Source of the DNA: Thunnus maccoyii | Lineage: Eukaryota; Chordata; Actinopteri; Scombriformes; Scombridae | Reading direction: 5' to 3' | Length of the DNA: 64,000 bases | Assembly: GCF_910596095.1 (NCBI RefSeq) | Contig: NC_056536.1 | Location: 19,715,791-19,779,790, forward strand | Part shown: positions 21,912 through 33,200 of the stretch, one piece after another | How positions within the stretch are numbered: the stretch's first letter is position 1 | Layout of the letters: the number at the start of each line of letters is the position of its first letter | Notes under the pieces: generated by a model | Seen by the model: only the letters and a program-made list of their open reading frames with translations | Database searches by the model: none | Told to the model about the DNA's origin: nothing | Position numbers and translations under genes: made by a program

Positions 21912-24199
21912 GTCCAAGCCAATCAGGACGCATTTCTGTTGCACCCCTAGCCGCCCCCACCCTCTCTCCCCCCACCCACCCCCACCCCTCTCCCTCCTCA
22001 CCCAGTCGCCTCTCCCCGTACTGATGATGTCACTGACTGCTGTGAACACTGTTTCCATGGAAACGCCCACCACCGCTTTGGCCTACATTTCAGGCAGCTC
22101 TCCCTCCCTCCGTTCTCCAACCGCCCCCACCCCGTCTCTCTCTCCCTGCACCCCTCCCTGTCGCCCAGCCTCCTCACCGCTGATGAGAAGGAGGCACTCG
22201 GACATAAGAGGAGGGGGAGTGGTGGGGGGGGGGAGCTGAGAGGAAGCTGACCGCTGCGGACAGGAAGAAGAAACAGACATTCACAGGAGAACAAACACAA
22301 GGCTGAAAAAGTTCCAGCTCTGGACTGGTCATTTGTGGGGCGGTTTGTCCTCTCTTGTGTTTTTAGGTGTGAACAACAGCTGCTTAGAGGAGGGAAAGAG
22401 AGAGCTATAAAAGGTATCAGTTTGAAACTGTTTCCCGGTTAAGTTTCTTTGCTCTTCTCTATTTGGCGTATATGAATATATATATTTATTCCTGCTGTGC
22501 TGTTGGCCAGAGAACAGCAGCAGCTGACCTGCTCTCAAAGAGCTCCTGTCTCCATGTTTTTAATTATTATAATTATTTAAACCTTTAAATATTCATAATG
22601 TGACCTTTCAATTTTTTTATGTATATGTGTAAAACACGAGGGCTCTCTACGGCTATTTTTAATGTCTCTCTCTTCTCTGCTTTGTGGAGGAAATTATACG
22701 CCTCCAGTCTAACTCACACCCTAATCCTGGAGCGATATTTAATGTTTTTTTTTTTTTTTTTGTGAAGGCATCAGGAAGAAGTCATAGCCTGTTTGTGTTG
22801 GAAGCAGTGAGAGGGCAGGCGGCATCATACGTTATGTCTGCACACACGCACACACACACACTCACACAGCCAGGATTTTTTTTTTTTATTTCTAACTTAC
22901 ATTCCTAAAAACTGCACATCATTCCATTTTCCTGCATCGCAGGCGCCTTTATAAGCCAGTCCGACACATCCAAAACTCTTTGTCTCCCTCGCTGATAGTC
23001 TCACCCCTCAGTGATCATGTCTGTAGGGTATCTGACACCACACTGTGTGATAAAGCAGGACCAGGGATAAATGTGAGAGATGATAATTGTGTTTAAAAGT
23101 TGTTGATTTTTGCTCGTACCATCTCATGTGTTTAAGGGTGTTTCAGTGACAACAAAGAGTTGTATTGATGTTCATAGGGCTGCAAGGTTGTGGCTACAAT
23201 TTGACATTTTATAGATAACATTATACATATATTAAATGTGTCAGAATACCATAATTGATTATAGAAATTGGTATTGCAATACGATTAAACCATTAACTGT
23301 GCAGCCCTGTGTTACCAGGATTTCTGTTGGAAATGATTTCGATATTTTTACAAGACATTTCAAGTCTTAATAGAATTTATGGGCCCTTTTTTTTTTAATT
23401 CAGTGTTTTTAATTCGATCACCATAACTATTCCCTTAACTGACACAGCTCTCTGATAATCGTGATTATAAAGAAAGACCTCCACTATTTTAATTCAGTGA
23501 CTTTTAGTGTGTTTTAGTTCCAACAGATGTCTCTTAAAAGTGGTTTTGAGTTCCTCAACAAATGTGTCAGACTTCTTATTTGTCTGTACGATAGGAGTCT
23601 TCAGTGTTTTGAAATAGAAATGAAATTTCAGTGTGGTTGACCAAACAGAAAGTTTGCATTACCGGTGTAAGGCGTAAAGAAAACATGCCATATTTTTACA
23701 TCTTTCTGGTGTGTCTTGCTGCACCACAAAGACATAAGGGACCTTTTGTGTTTTGTGCTGCCATGATGCCCTGGGGCGTTTTGTTACAGCACCAAGCTGC
23801 TTTCCAGAAACCTGCAAGCATTTTAAGTTACACTGCCATGATATATAGTTAAATTGCCACTGCCCATGATTTTATTTGTCTTGAAACATGCAAAAAAAAA
23901 AAGGAGAACCGGCTGACGGCTCAAAGTGAATGTCAAACGCTACACATCACGATTCATCATTCCCAACTTTAGACTCTTATTCTGGCTTCTACTCATAAAT
24001 GTTTGTCTGACTTGGTAATTAAGACCTTACTTGAGGTAAATGTTGGTGCCCTTAAATGTGCAGGGAGTTCTCATTTCCTGTGTTTGTGGTGTGAGAGCGT
24101 GTTTGGGGAGGAGCGAGCTGAATCTGAGCTGGTGCCTCAGGCTTTGTTGTAGCTGTGTTTCTGTGGCTGATGGATGACAAAGGTGCCTGGGGGTGGGGT

Positions 24200-24215
24200 G
24201 GGGGGGGGGGGGGGG
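24200..24215. repeat. 16-base G run in plcg1 3'UTR
   Basis: G-rich tract GGGGTGGGGT followed by 16 G. It could form a G-quadruplex in the transcript. Confidence 0.9.
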
Positions 24216-25115
24216 TAAGAGGTCTGTGGTCTGGGCCTTCAGTGAGCCCAGACAGAGCTCGTGTATAACCAATGGTGTTTTCTTTCCAGGTTTGTATCAG
24301 AAACAGTGTTTTCTCTACTCGTATGTGACGACTATATGATGTAAACTCAGTATTCTCACTCAGTGTTTGACCACTGAGACACACCTAAGCCATATGGTAT
24401 GATTAAGTTGAGGTAAAAGCAGGGACGGGAGTGAATACTTGAGGTCTCACCGAAAATTGTTAGCATCTCGTTGTGTTTGCAGCCCCAGTATTAATCCCAA
24501 AGCTCCCCCATATTACATTTTTTCCTCCCGTTGTCTCATAAATGGTCTTTGTGGAGAGCCTCTCCTTTCCGATGCTGCATTATTCTTATTGCTGACCTGT
24601 CTGCTAAATGTCTCCGTGCCTCCGTCTGCGTACACATCACATTAAAGCCACATCATTCACCTGCCCTGCTGGGCTTAAAGCCCCCGCACAGCCACAGTAC
24701 ACCCACACAGGTGTTCTCAGTTATTTTGACTGATCGGATCTCTCAGCACTGTGCAAACATGTATGGACCATACTTGATTGACAGATCCCTGACTCTCCTG
24801 TCTGGTTTGTTGTAGCTGGATAACTCACCTTTGATTGTTTGGTGTACATGTAGTTTGGGGACTTTAGGAAACTCCCACCAACCTGTACAGAGGTCGAATC
24901 AACCAGAATGACAAAGAACACCTGTGTGGGTGTGCAGGGCCCCTAAATGTCATATATCTTCTCTTCTTTTTTTTTTTTTTCTCCAATCTTGTCTGTTTTG
25001 TTACTGATGGTCTCATTTACAAACGCCTTTCTGTAATGTGCCTAAAACTATGGAGAGGAAAAGTATTCATTTTATTTTTGCCTTTCATATGAAACATATT
25101 CAAGCCTGAAAAGTA

Positions 25116-25121
25116 AATAAA
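25116..25121 (+). terminator. plcg1: Candidate poly(A) signal for plcg1
   Basis: Perfect AATAAA in an AT-rich context, followed within about 30 bases by T-rich sequence. It is the first strong hexamer I saw in the right place before the convergent zhx3 transcript. Confidence 0.5.
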
Positions 25122-25140
25122 ATACTTACTACTTTATACT

Positions 25141-26165
25141 ACTGTCTTATTTCCTCTGCATCAAAATGTGGTTCGATAAGGTGCATTTATTCTCAAGTTA
25201 AATGTTGACTGCAGATTGTGACAAGATATCTGGTTTCATTAACTTGTGATAGTGTACCACAGGAAGAGTACTTTAGTTTCAGTCTGACATGTGTAAGAAG
25301 CAGCTGCACGGTAGGTTGACTAAACTTAAACCATCCCAGCTCCTCAGTTGATGTTTTTCTGTCTTATAATAAGTGAAATTAATTTCTTTGGGACAAAACA
25401 AGTGATTTTAACCCTTACATATTGTTCATATTCTGACCCTTCTCAGCATCCCCTCATAAAAAGTCTGTTTCATTCATAAACAGCATTTTTGATGAGTGAT
25501 TTTTTTTAAATTGGAAAAAATATGGATCAAATTATATGTATAAAATGTGCATTACCTACAGAAAAACAACAAAAAACAGTTGAAATATTTCCATTTTGTA
25601 TATTTTGGTTCACTTTAGGAAAAGTCATAAAATTTCAGGTAAAAAAAAAAAGTGTTTGGGTCAAATTTGACCTGAACAATATGTATGACATCACCTTTGG
25701 CTTTAGGAAAGTGTAATAACCATTATTCACTTTTTAATAAGTATTTTTGGGGCATCTTATGCATCATTAGAGACTTGACAGGAGACAGAAACGGGAAGTG
25801 ACATGCAACAAAGATCCAAATGTGCTGCTAATCATTGTCATCACCCCGTCTCTGACATTTCACTGAACACTTAAGAATCAGCAGATCGATGATAAATAAT
25901 CATTAGTTGCAGCCTTTGATTGCAGGTTATGAGGCTTTTGTGTTGGCTCCCACATGAGCATTATTTTAGTTTATAGTCAAGGTCAAGCAGAAGTGATAAT
26001 GTTTTTAGTACCTTCCTACAGTATATTTTACACCATGTGGAAGACTTTACTAAGAGGACTCAGGCCAATGACACTCGAAGCCACAAGTTTATTACATTCT
26101 GTTTATTCTGCAAATACCATCTGTAAAAATTATACATCAAGCCTAAGTATGGAACTCTGGTAAAA
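25141..26165. other. Convergent intergenic gap between plcg1 and zhx3
   Basis: About 1 kb of AT-rich sequence between the two proposed poly(A) sites. It contains an inverted-repeat element (25411-25690) and a fragment of repeat family 1 near 25880-25920. No gene seen. Confidence 0.6.
25411..25690. mobile_element. Short inverted-repeat (MITE-like) element
   Basis: The left end ACATATTGTTCATATTCTGA is the approximate reverse complement of the right end GGTCAAATTTGACCTGAACAATATGT, sharing a 13-base core around TGAACAATATGTA. The total length is about 280 bp with no coding frame. Class unknown. Confidence 0.6.
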
Positions 26166-26169
26166 GTTC

Positions 26170-27288
26170 ACAGTTCTTTTACAGTCAAATTTATTTCATA
26201 AGAAAGTTCCATAAAAACAAATGTACGTACACGTCAGTGACGTAAAGAAGCACTTGATGCTACAACACACACAAGATTCCGTAATCTAATATATTGTGTC
26301 ACTTTTTTTTTTTTTTTGTTTAGACACAACAGGGTGCTTGCCTTCTTTGGATGACTGAATTCCAGACGCTTTCCCGCACTGAGCGAATTCATGTCCTATT
26401 TTAACCAAAAGTTATGTACAGATAAGAAATTGAAAGCAAGTACAAAGAGATGTCAGGAAATAACATCAAGACAAGATTCAAATGAACATCAGTGCTGTGG
26501 TTCACATAAGACGCTATGAACAGCCTAGCTAGCACATTTTAAAGGTAAGCTGCAAGCATGAATTCAAAGTGTATGAGTGCATGTTGGTGGAAAAAAGGAG
26601 TATGAAGATGACACAAATGAGAAAGAAGGATTATTTGTTTTACATTAAGGCCTAGGCAAACACCCTGTAGCAAAGAGCTGTGCAGTTTTTCATACCCCAA
26701 AAAAACAAACAAGTCTTTCAACACTCCGCCGATCCTCGTCTGAAGGGTTGGCTTTGTCGATAAGTGTTCAAACCCAACCCCCACCCCTGATCAACATCTG
26801 CTGAGTGTTCAATCTCAACCACGTTCTCCCTTTTTTTTTTTCCTCCCCTCCTCTTCTTCCTCCTCTTTTTTTCTTCTTTTCTCTCATCCCAGCAGGCAGA
26901 ACCCTCCCTCCACCTCCACTCCTGCACTTATGTCTTTACTGGAACTTCCTTCTAAAAAAAAAAAGGGAAAATGGCGGACGGGAGGATATTGGAGAGGGCG
27001 TGAGTGTGTAGCGGAGGAGTAGACTAAACAGAAGGAGGAAGGTAGGGGGTGGGTGGATGGATGGATTGGAGGGGTGGGGTGGGGGAGCTAGTGGCTTTAT
27101 CGTCCATCTCACGTAGCGGGGGAGGTCATGCCTACCTCTAGGGATGTGAGCGAGAAGGAGAGAGAGGGATGGGTGGGGATGGTTTCAAGGCCCATTTCCA
27201 TCCAGTGATCCTGTTACAACCGCATCTGCCGTCTTCCAGCACAAAGACCACCTGCGTTGTGAACTCCATCCTCAGACAAAAGGCCTCT
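26170..27288 (-). other. zhx3: zhx3 3' untranslated region
   Basis: Runs from the proposed stop to a minus-strand AATAAA at 26190-26195. The first 100 or so bases after the stop look like unique, possibly conserved sequence. Further along are GA/CT-rich and G-rich stretches (26800-27170). Confidence 0.55.
26190..26195 (-). terminator. zhx3: Candidate poly(A) signal for zhx3
   Basis: TTTATT on the plus strand reads AATAAA on the minus strand. Other TTTATT hexamers at about 26090 and 26104 are possible alternatives. Confidence 0.45.
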
Positions 27289-27299
27289 TCAATCTGTTC
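27289..27299 (-). CDS. zhx3: zhx3 terminal coding micro-segment (Thr-Asp-stop)
   Basis: The minus strand has a run of about 16 T, then TTAATTACTACAG, an excellent acceptor. The next bases GA-ACA-GAT-TGA complete the split codon to Gly and add Thr, Asp and stop. As I recall it, mammalian ZHX3 also ends in Thr-Asp, which favours this splice. The following 3'UTR is not low-complexity. Inference, not proven. Confidence 0.65.
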
Positions 27300-30200
27300 C
27301 TGTAGTAATTAAACAAAAAAAAAAAAAAAAGAAATTAAAAATCCATCACCCAGACAACGCGCTCCTGCTTATGAACAGCATATACTTCCTTCATGATTAT
27401 AAACAGTGTGCTGGTGTCAGACACTCATTTGTTTAAGACAAATACCTGTCACAGCATGCCTCATTACTTATAATTATGAGCATTATGTGTGCCTGTATGT
27501 TCCAAATTAACATTTCTAGGCTACCCTGAGAGACAATTACACATTATGGTTATTATTCACTCCCATTTATCATCATTTAATGACCAGTTTTCCACCTGAG
27601 AAGAAAACTGAAAAACTCATTCTAAAGCTAAATATAGTCATTCATATTTTATTTTACTTTATTTACAACAGGTTTATTTACCCTCCTTGTGCAATATTAG
27701 GGAGACTTTATCATTTCTCACGCTATAGACGACTCCAGACATGAAGACTACCTTTAGTAGGATTCACAGTTTTTTCAGCATCGGCCTCCTCTTCTTCTTC
27801 TGCGACACCAAACTCTGACTCCTCCATTTTCTCCTCCTTTCCTCCCTCTGTCTGTGGCTCCAAAGGGGAGGATCCTGTTGTGCATGGCTCGGTCGCTGCG
27901 ACCGGTGCAACTGGTCTTGGTCCTGTCGTATGAGCAGCACCTGTTTGTTCCATCTGAGGCAAAGACGCCTTGGTGGAGAACCAATGTCGCACCAAGTCTG
28001 CTGTCAAACCGCTAGCCTGAGCCAGTTCCTGCAACTGTACAGAAAGAAAAACCTGCGTTAGCTCAAGAGAAGAACACTAATTATAATATTGTTAATTAGA
28101 ACAATGGAAATAATTGGACTAAAATGCACAATAGCACCTACAACAACCAGAACACTCCACTGCTGGTATCTCAAGTCTATGCTGTCATATCTCCCACATA
28201 CTGAACCCTGTTATGGATGTAAATATTTACACACACATATTTAAACCTTTCCATATTTATACCTTTTAAAACTCCCAATTTATATTCCAGACCAGTGTAA
28301 TATTTATTTTCTACCACTAACATCTGTAATAGTACAAATAGTAAAGAGAAAACATTTAACATGTCGCAAAAAAAGATTAAATTTCTATCTTCAAGACTCA
28401 TCCAACTCACGTGTGTGTTAGTGAATTCTTGCCTGATAGACTGATATCCTTTTTATTTGCTGTTAACAGTCATTTAACACAGTTTAACAGGTGTAATCCA
28501 GGACAGTTACATCATTGTTGGGTGTGGTACAACCAGGAACGTTCAACCAGAGAAGACAGCAAAGCAATCTCTACATTTTAAGTTTGTTTTTGTTTAATAT
28601 GAACTAACCACCTAGATGAATTTCAAGTATGTGCAAATTTACTTAGCAATAACTACATTTAGTAATAATCTAATCATCTAAACCCAAAGAGAGACACTTG
28701 GATGCATTAGGCAAAGTCAATAATGATCATACTAATAAGATAAATAGTGTGAATCCATCAAACATAAGGAGATTATATCCCTGCATCCAAAACTATCACT
28801 CATTTCTCTGTTGTCACTCTGCAACTTTTCTTTTTCACAGCTTGTTGAACATCATGACCTCCAGCTGCACACAGACATTTACCTACTTTAATGAGCATGT
28901 GTTCATTTCTCAACAGTGTATTTAGTGTCTCTTTCTACTTTGATACTTCACATTATCTATAATAAAGGCTCACACTGTATGTCTATAGTATTCTAATTTT
29001 AGTTGACTTCTCTTATCTATACCATCTATCTATACCTCCTTTGCTGCTTTGACACTTTAATTTCCCCTTGAAGTTAAACTTCTCTTACCGAGGTCCCCAT
29101 GTCAAATACAGTGTTCTCACTGGGCCACACTGGAAGTCTATTTCCCCCCACCCAAACAAAGACAACTGGAAAGCTCCTTAGTTGCAAAAAAATAAAAGTA
29201 AAAATATATTTCCATTCTTCTGATGCACACACATCAGTAGGATGGCCAAATGAACATAAGAGTAGATATAATAGAACAGGCATGTTTGGGCTCAGTGCTT
29301 CTCCTCAGGCAGCATATCAGAAGCTAGAATAAATATTGTCACTCAAAAAAAAAAAAAAAAAAAAAAGCTTAAGTGCATCTTTACTTTATTCACAGAAAGT
29401 AAATGTGTTTTTTAATGAACAAAGCACTCTTGGACACAAGTGCGTTTCAGCTGAAAGCCTGACCAACACTCTCTCTTTTCATTCTTTGCAAACAAGGAGC
29501 TTCCAGGTGTCTTTAAGACCCGGCACACAGTCTTCTAAGTGGAAAAGTGTAAAGGAGCCTTAGTCCAGCTCAAAGTGGATGAAGTTTTGTTTAAAACTGT
29601 GTGTCTTGAAAATTATACAATTTAAGGATGCATTTTCATGTGATACCCAGGTGACTTGAGCTGGTTAAAACTGAAGGAACTGTTTTATTTACTTTAAGTA
29701 AAACACAAACATCCACAAATCATAGCCACCAAAACTGGTAAATAATAGGTCTCAAACTGTACAAAATATACATAATTTATCAAAATCAAATCAAATAAAA
29801 AAGCTGTGAGTTTATTTACTGTGCTGAACATGCTGCTGCCCCTGATAATGCACTTTCAATTAGGAAGTGAAATTCAATGTTTTGTTTTGTTTTTTAAACT
29901 CATTTATGTAGCTACAGAGTAATTTGCATGTCAGCTTCAAAATATCTTCTACGTTACACACAGAAAAACAGCTGAAGTGGTTTTGAAGCAGTTAAGAAAG
30001 TGCATTTCTCAAAGCCTAAAAAAGGTACAGTGTCAGTGTGTCAACAAGAGGCGCTTTCCGGAGCGACTCGTTTCCTTGGATACGAGTACATTTTCTCCTT
30101 CAGAGCAGTTAGCTAGAATCAACATAACTGAGTGTTGAGACTCAAAAACATCCCCGTATATCTTTAATCTCACAGCCGCACAGATTAATCCTGTATTTCT

Positions 30201-33200
30201 CGGGTTTCAGTTTGTTTGGAGGAATTGATTTTTTCAATGTGTAGACAATGTGTAAACTCTATTCAGAGTAGATTTTTATGGTGCTATTATAATAAACAGT
30301 ACTTGTTGTCAATACCTGTGACTCCTCCTGGCTGCCACGGACATCGAGGTGAGCCTGGAGGATCTGCGTGTTCCCCTTCTGAAGGTCCTCCTCCAGAGCC
30401 ATGTTCTGGTAAGCCTCAAGCCACTTCAGCTGGCCGTTCTTCTGCACATATCGACAGTCCCCAAACCAGCGCACTACTTCAGGTCTGGGCAGTCCGGTAG
30501 CTGAGATCAGTTCATCATACTGAGAGGCGCTGGGCCACTGGGTCCGGGCGTAGACTTGTTTGAGCAGGTGCAGCTGCTCCGCTGTCTTCTTACCTCGGAC
30601 GGATGTGGGTTTGGGGGAGTGCGATGGTTTGGGTGTTAGGGCGGAGGACTGGGATGGTTTGGGGGTGGAGGACGGGGTGGGGCCTGGTGAGGAGGCCGGT
30701 GTGCTGCTAGATTGAAGGGGTATAGAAGGACTATCCAACCCTTCGCCCTCTGGTTTGCCATTAGCCTCAGTCACCTTCAGCATCTTCAGATTTATTTTTA
30801 TAGGGTTGACTTTCAGTTCTCCTGAACCGTCCTCTTTCTGTCGCTCCTCTCCATCAACGTCCATCTCCTCCTCCTCCTCCTCTCTCAATGCCCGCTTCGC
30901 CTCCTCTTTCTTTTTCTCAGCGGCCATTCTCTTCCTCCTCTCAGCGAACCAGCCATGGATCTCCCTTCTGGTCATCTTGGTCTCAGATCGCAGCCTGTCC
31001 ACTTCCTCTCCTGAGGGGTCAGAGTCCTGGGCAAAGCTGGCCTCTAGCGCCTTTACCTAAACATAAGACAGTAATAGCAGTCAATAAATAAACTGGAGGA
31101 ATGAGTGATCACATCAAAAACATTTTGTCGAGTAATGTCCATGTCTCACCTGGTGAGGTTCTCTCTCCTTGTAGCGGATAGCTGTGAAATCAGGAGAAGG
31201 TTGTCTGGGGAGTCGGCGGGAAGGTGTGGTGGGAGAGGTGGGAGTCAGTGTTGCAGTCGGGCTCAGAGGTGCGGAGCTGTGCTGGGGTGTTTTTGCACCA
31301 GAGTTGCTGCTACTTTCTGACAGATCAACAGGGTTGGCACTGCCAGCGGCGCCGCTCCCTGGTGTAACTGAACCGCTTCCTGCTCCCGCTGCAGACTTTT
31401 GTCCACCTGTGCTGGAGCGCGTACCTTTAAGGTTACGAAAGTGGTAGCGTCTGTCGCTGAACCACTTGCGGACTTCTCGTACTGTGAGCCCAGTCAGAGC
31501 AATGAGGCGGTCCACCTCCTCCTGGTCGGGAAACTGGCTGACCTGAAAACTGTCCTTCAGAGCGTTGAGCTGCTCCTGAGACTTCTTCCCCTTATAAAAA
31601 CTAGGGTCCAGGAATGCGTTAACAGGTGTCCGGGAGCCAGGTGTGCAGCTTGAAGCAGGTGCAGGAGAGGGAGAAGAAGATTTGGAGGCAGGGGAGGAAG
31701 CATCCTCCATTTTGATGTTTGGGGAGTCACTTGTGGCCGAGTAGACATCGTCTGTGCTTGTGCTAGTTATGTTATTTTTGTTGCTGCTACCATTACTGTC
31801 TTTGCTCTTCAGTCCATCACTGCCCGCTTTGCTGCTGCTGTTAGGTTTGTTGTCTGTGGTCTTTTTGCTATCTGTGGTTACTTTGTTGTCACCATGCACG
31901 ATGCTGGTGTTGCTGGCTTTGCTGATATCAGAGTTCTTACTGTCACTGCTGCCTTTAGCAGCATTCAAATGGCTGGTAACATAACTATTGCTCTTGTCAC
32001 TGGAATCTGCATAAGCACTGCTGTGTTTACCACTGACACTGCTCACCTTAGCATTACTATGATTACTGCTTCCTAGACTGAGGTTGATGACACTGGCTTG
32101 ACTGCTACTAATAATACTGCTAGTGCCCCCTCCCCCACTCCTACTACTGTTACTGCTGCTAATGATGTTGCTCCCTGTACTGCTACTGCCCACTGTCCCC
32201 ACCACCATGCTGATTCCTTTGTCTGCCACCAGGGCTGCCGCAGGTCGGGCCTGCATCATGGGGCGAGCTGCTGCCTGGGGCTTAGGTGTGACGGCCAGTG
32301 CCACCGGAGCACTGCTGACCTGAATACCGTTGGCCATTACAGGCTGTGTGACGATTACACCTCCCTGACCGACAAGAGAGCCCTGCAGGATGTGAGGGAT
32401 CCCAGCGGCCCCCAGCGAGGCAGGCAGAACTGTGATTGTGTGTTGCGCTGGGTTGTGGTGACTCTGGGTCTGGCTCTGCGAGCTGGAGGGTGCAGTCTGG
32501 ATGATGGTGTTGAACATCTTCCTCCTGGCCTCCTCGATCTCCTCAGGAGACCAGCTGATGCCTTGTTTAAGTCTCTGGGCGGTGAACCAGATCTTGATCT
32601 GCTCTTCAGGGTACTTTGTGACCACAGTCAGGTAGCAGAGTTCAGCCTTGGTGGGATACGGGAACTTACTGAAGGAGGTCTTCAAGAAGGAAGAGGAGTC
32701 CATGGAGGCACTGTAGGTGGGGATGCTGCTCAAAGGAATCATCACCTGGGAGGGAAAATTGAGGGAATACAAAAAGGAACAATTAATGTATTAATTGTTA
32801 TCCAATTATGTTGAACCTTTCAAAACACTGAGATAATGTATAAACATTATAAAACAAATTACCTTGGGGAGATTCTTGGAAGAAGAGTGAGATGAAGACA
32901 TATTTGAGGAGGCTGTGATGGGAGCAGACTGATGAAGGCCTCTGTTCTGAACAACGGAGACCACCTAAATTTGAAAAAGTAGATTTAAAATAATCTGCAT
33001 GAAAGATATGAATTAAACAATTCAAGTAAAATCATAAAACTATTCCAACATTTCGAAACTAAGAGACAGAAAGAAGAGCAATCTACCTGTGTGATGGGGG
33101 TCTTGAGCATCGGTAACGCTCCAGAGCCGTTGACTATCTGGATCGCTGAGGGCACAGTGACCTTGGTCGTTCCATTGTGGACAATTGTGGGGACATGGGT

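Larger units (their letters stand above)
21912..25140 (+). other. plcg1: plcg1 3' untranslated region (approximate end)
   Basis: No coding sequence follows the stop. The stretch contains C-rich and CT-rich tracts (21950-22200), T runs (22746-22760, 22876-22887, 24968-24980), a run of 16 G (24200-24215) and no splice pattern. The best poly(A) signal is AATAAA at 25116-25121. The UTR could end earlier at a weaker signal; only transcript data can decide. Confidence 0.6.

Noticed and set aside
21766..22239. 157-codon plus-strand frame overlapping the end of plcg1
   Set aside because: Different frame from the last exons, starts in an intron and continues into the C-rich 3'UTR; the true plcg1 stop is at 21909-21911.
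27139..27299. 53-codon open frame at the start of the zhx3 last exon (EQIEEAFCLRMEFTTQVVFV...)
   Set aside because: It looks protein-like, but it is out of phase with the only good donor at 27752. In the spliced frame the stop comes after Thr-Asp, so I treat the rest as 3'UTR.
32098..32814. 238-codon plus-strand open frame opposite zhx3
   Set aside because: It is antisense to the Ser-rich and HD1 coding exon. Its length is a by-product of repetitive serine codons and it resembles no protein.
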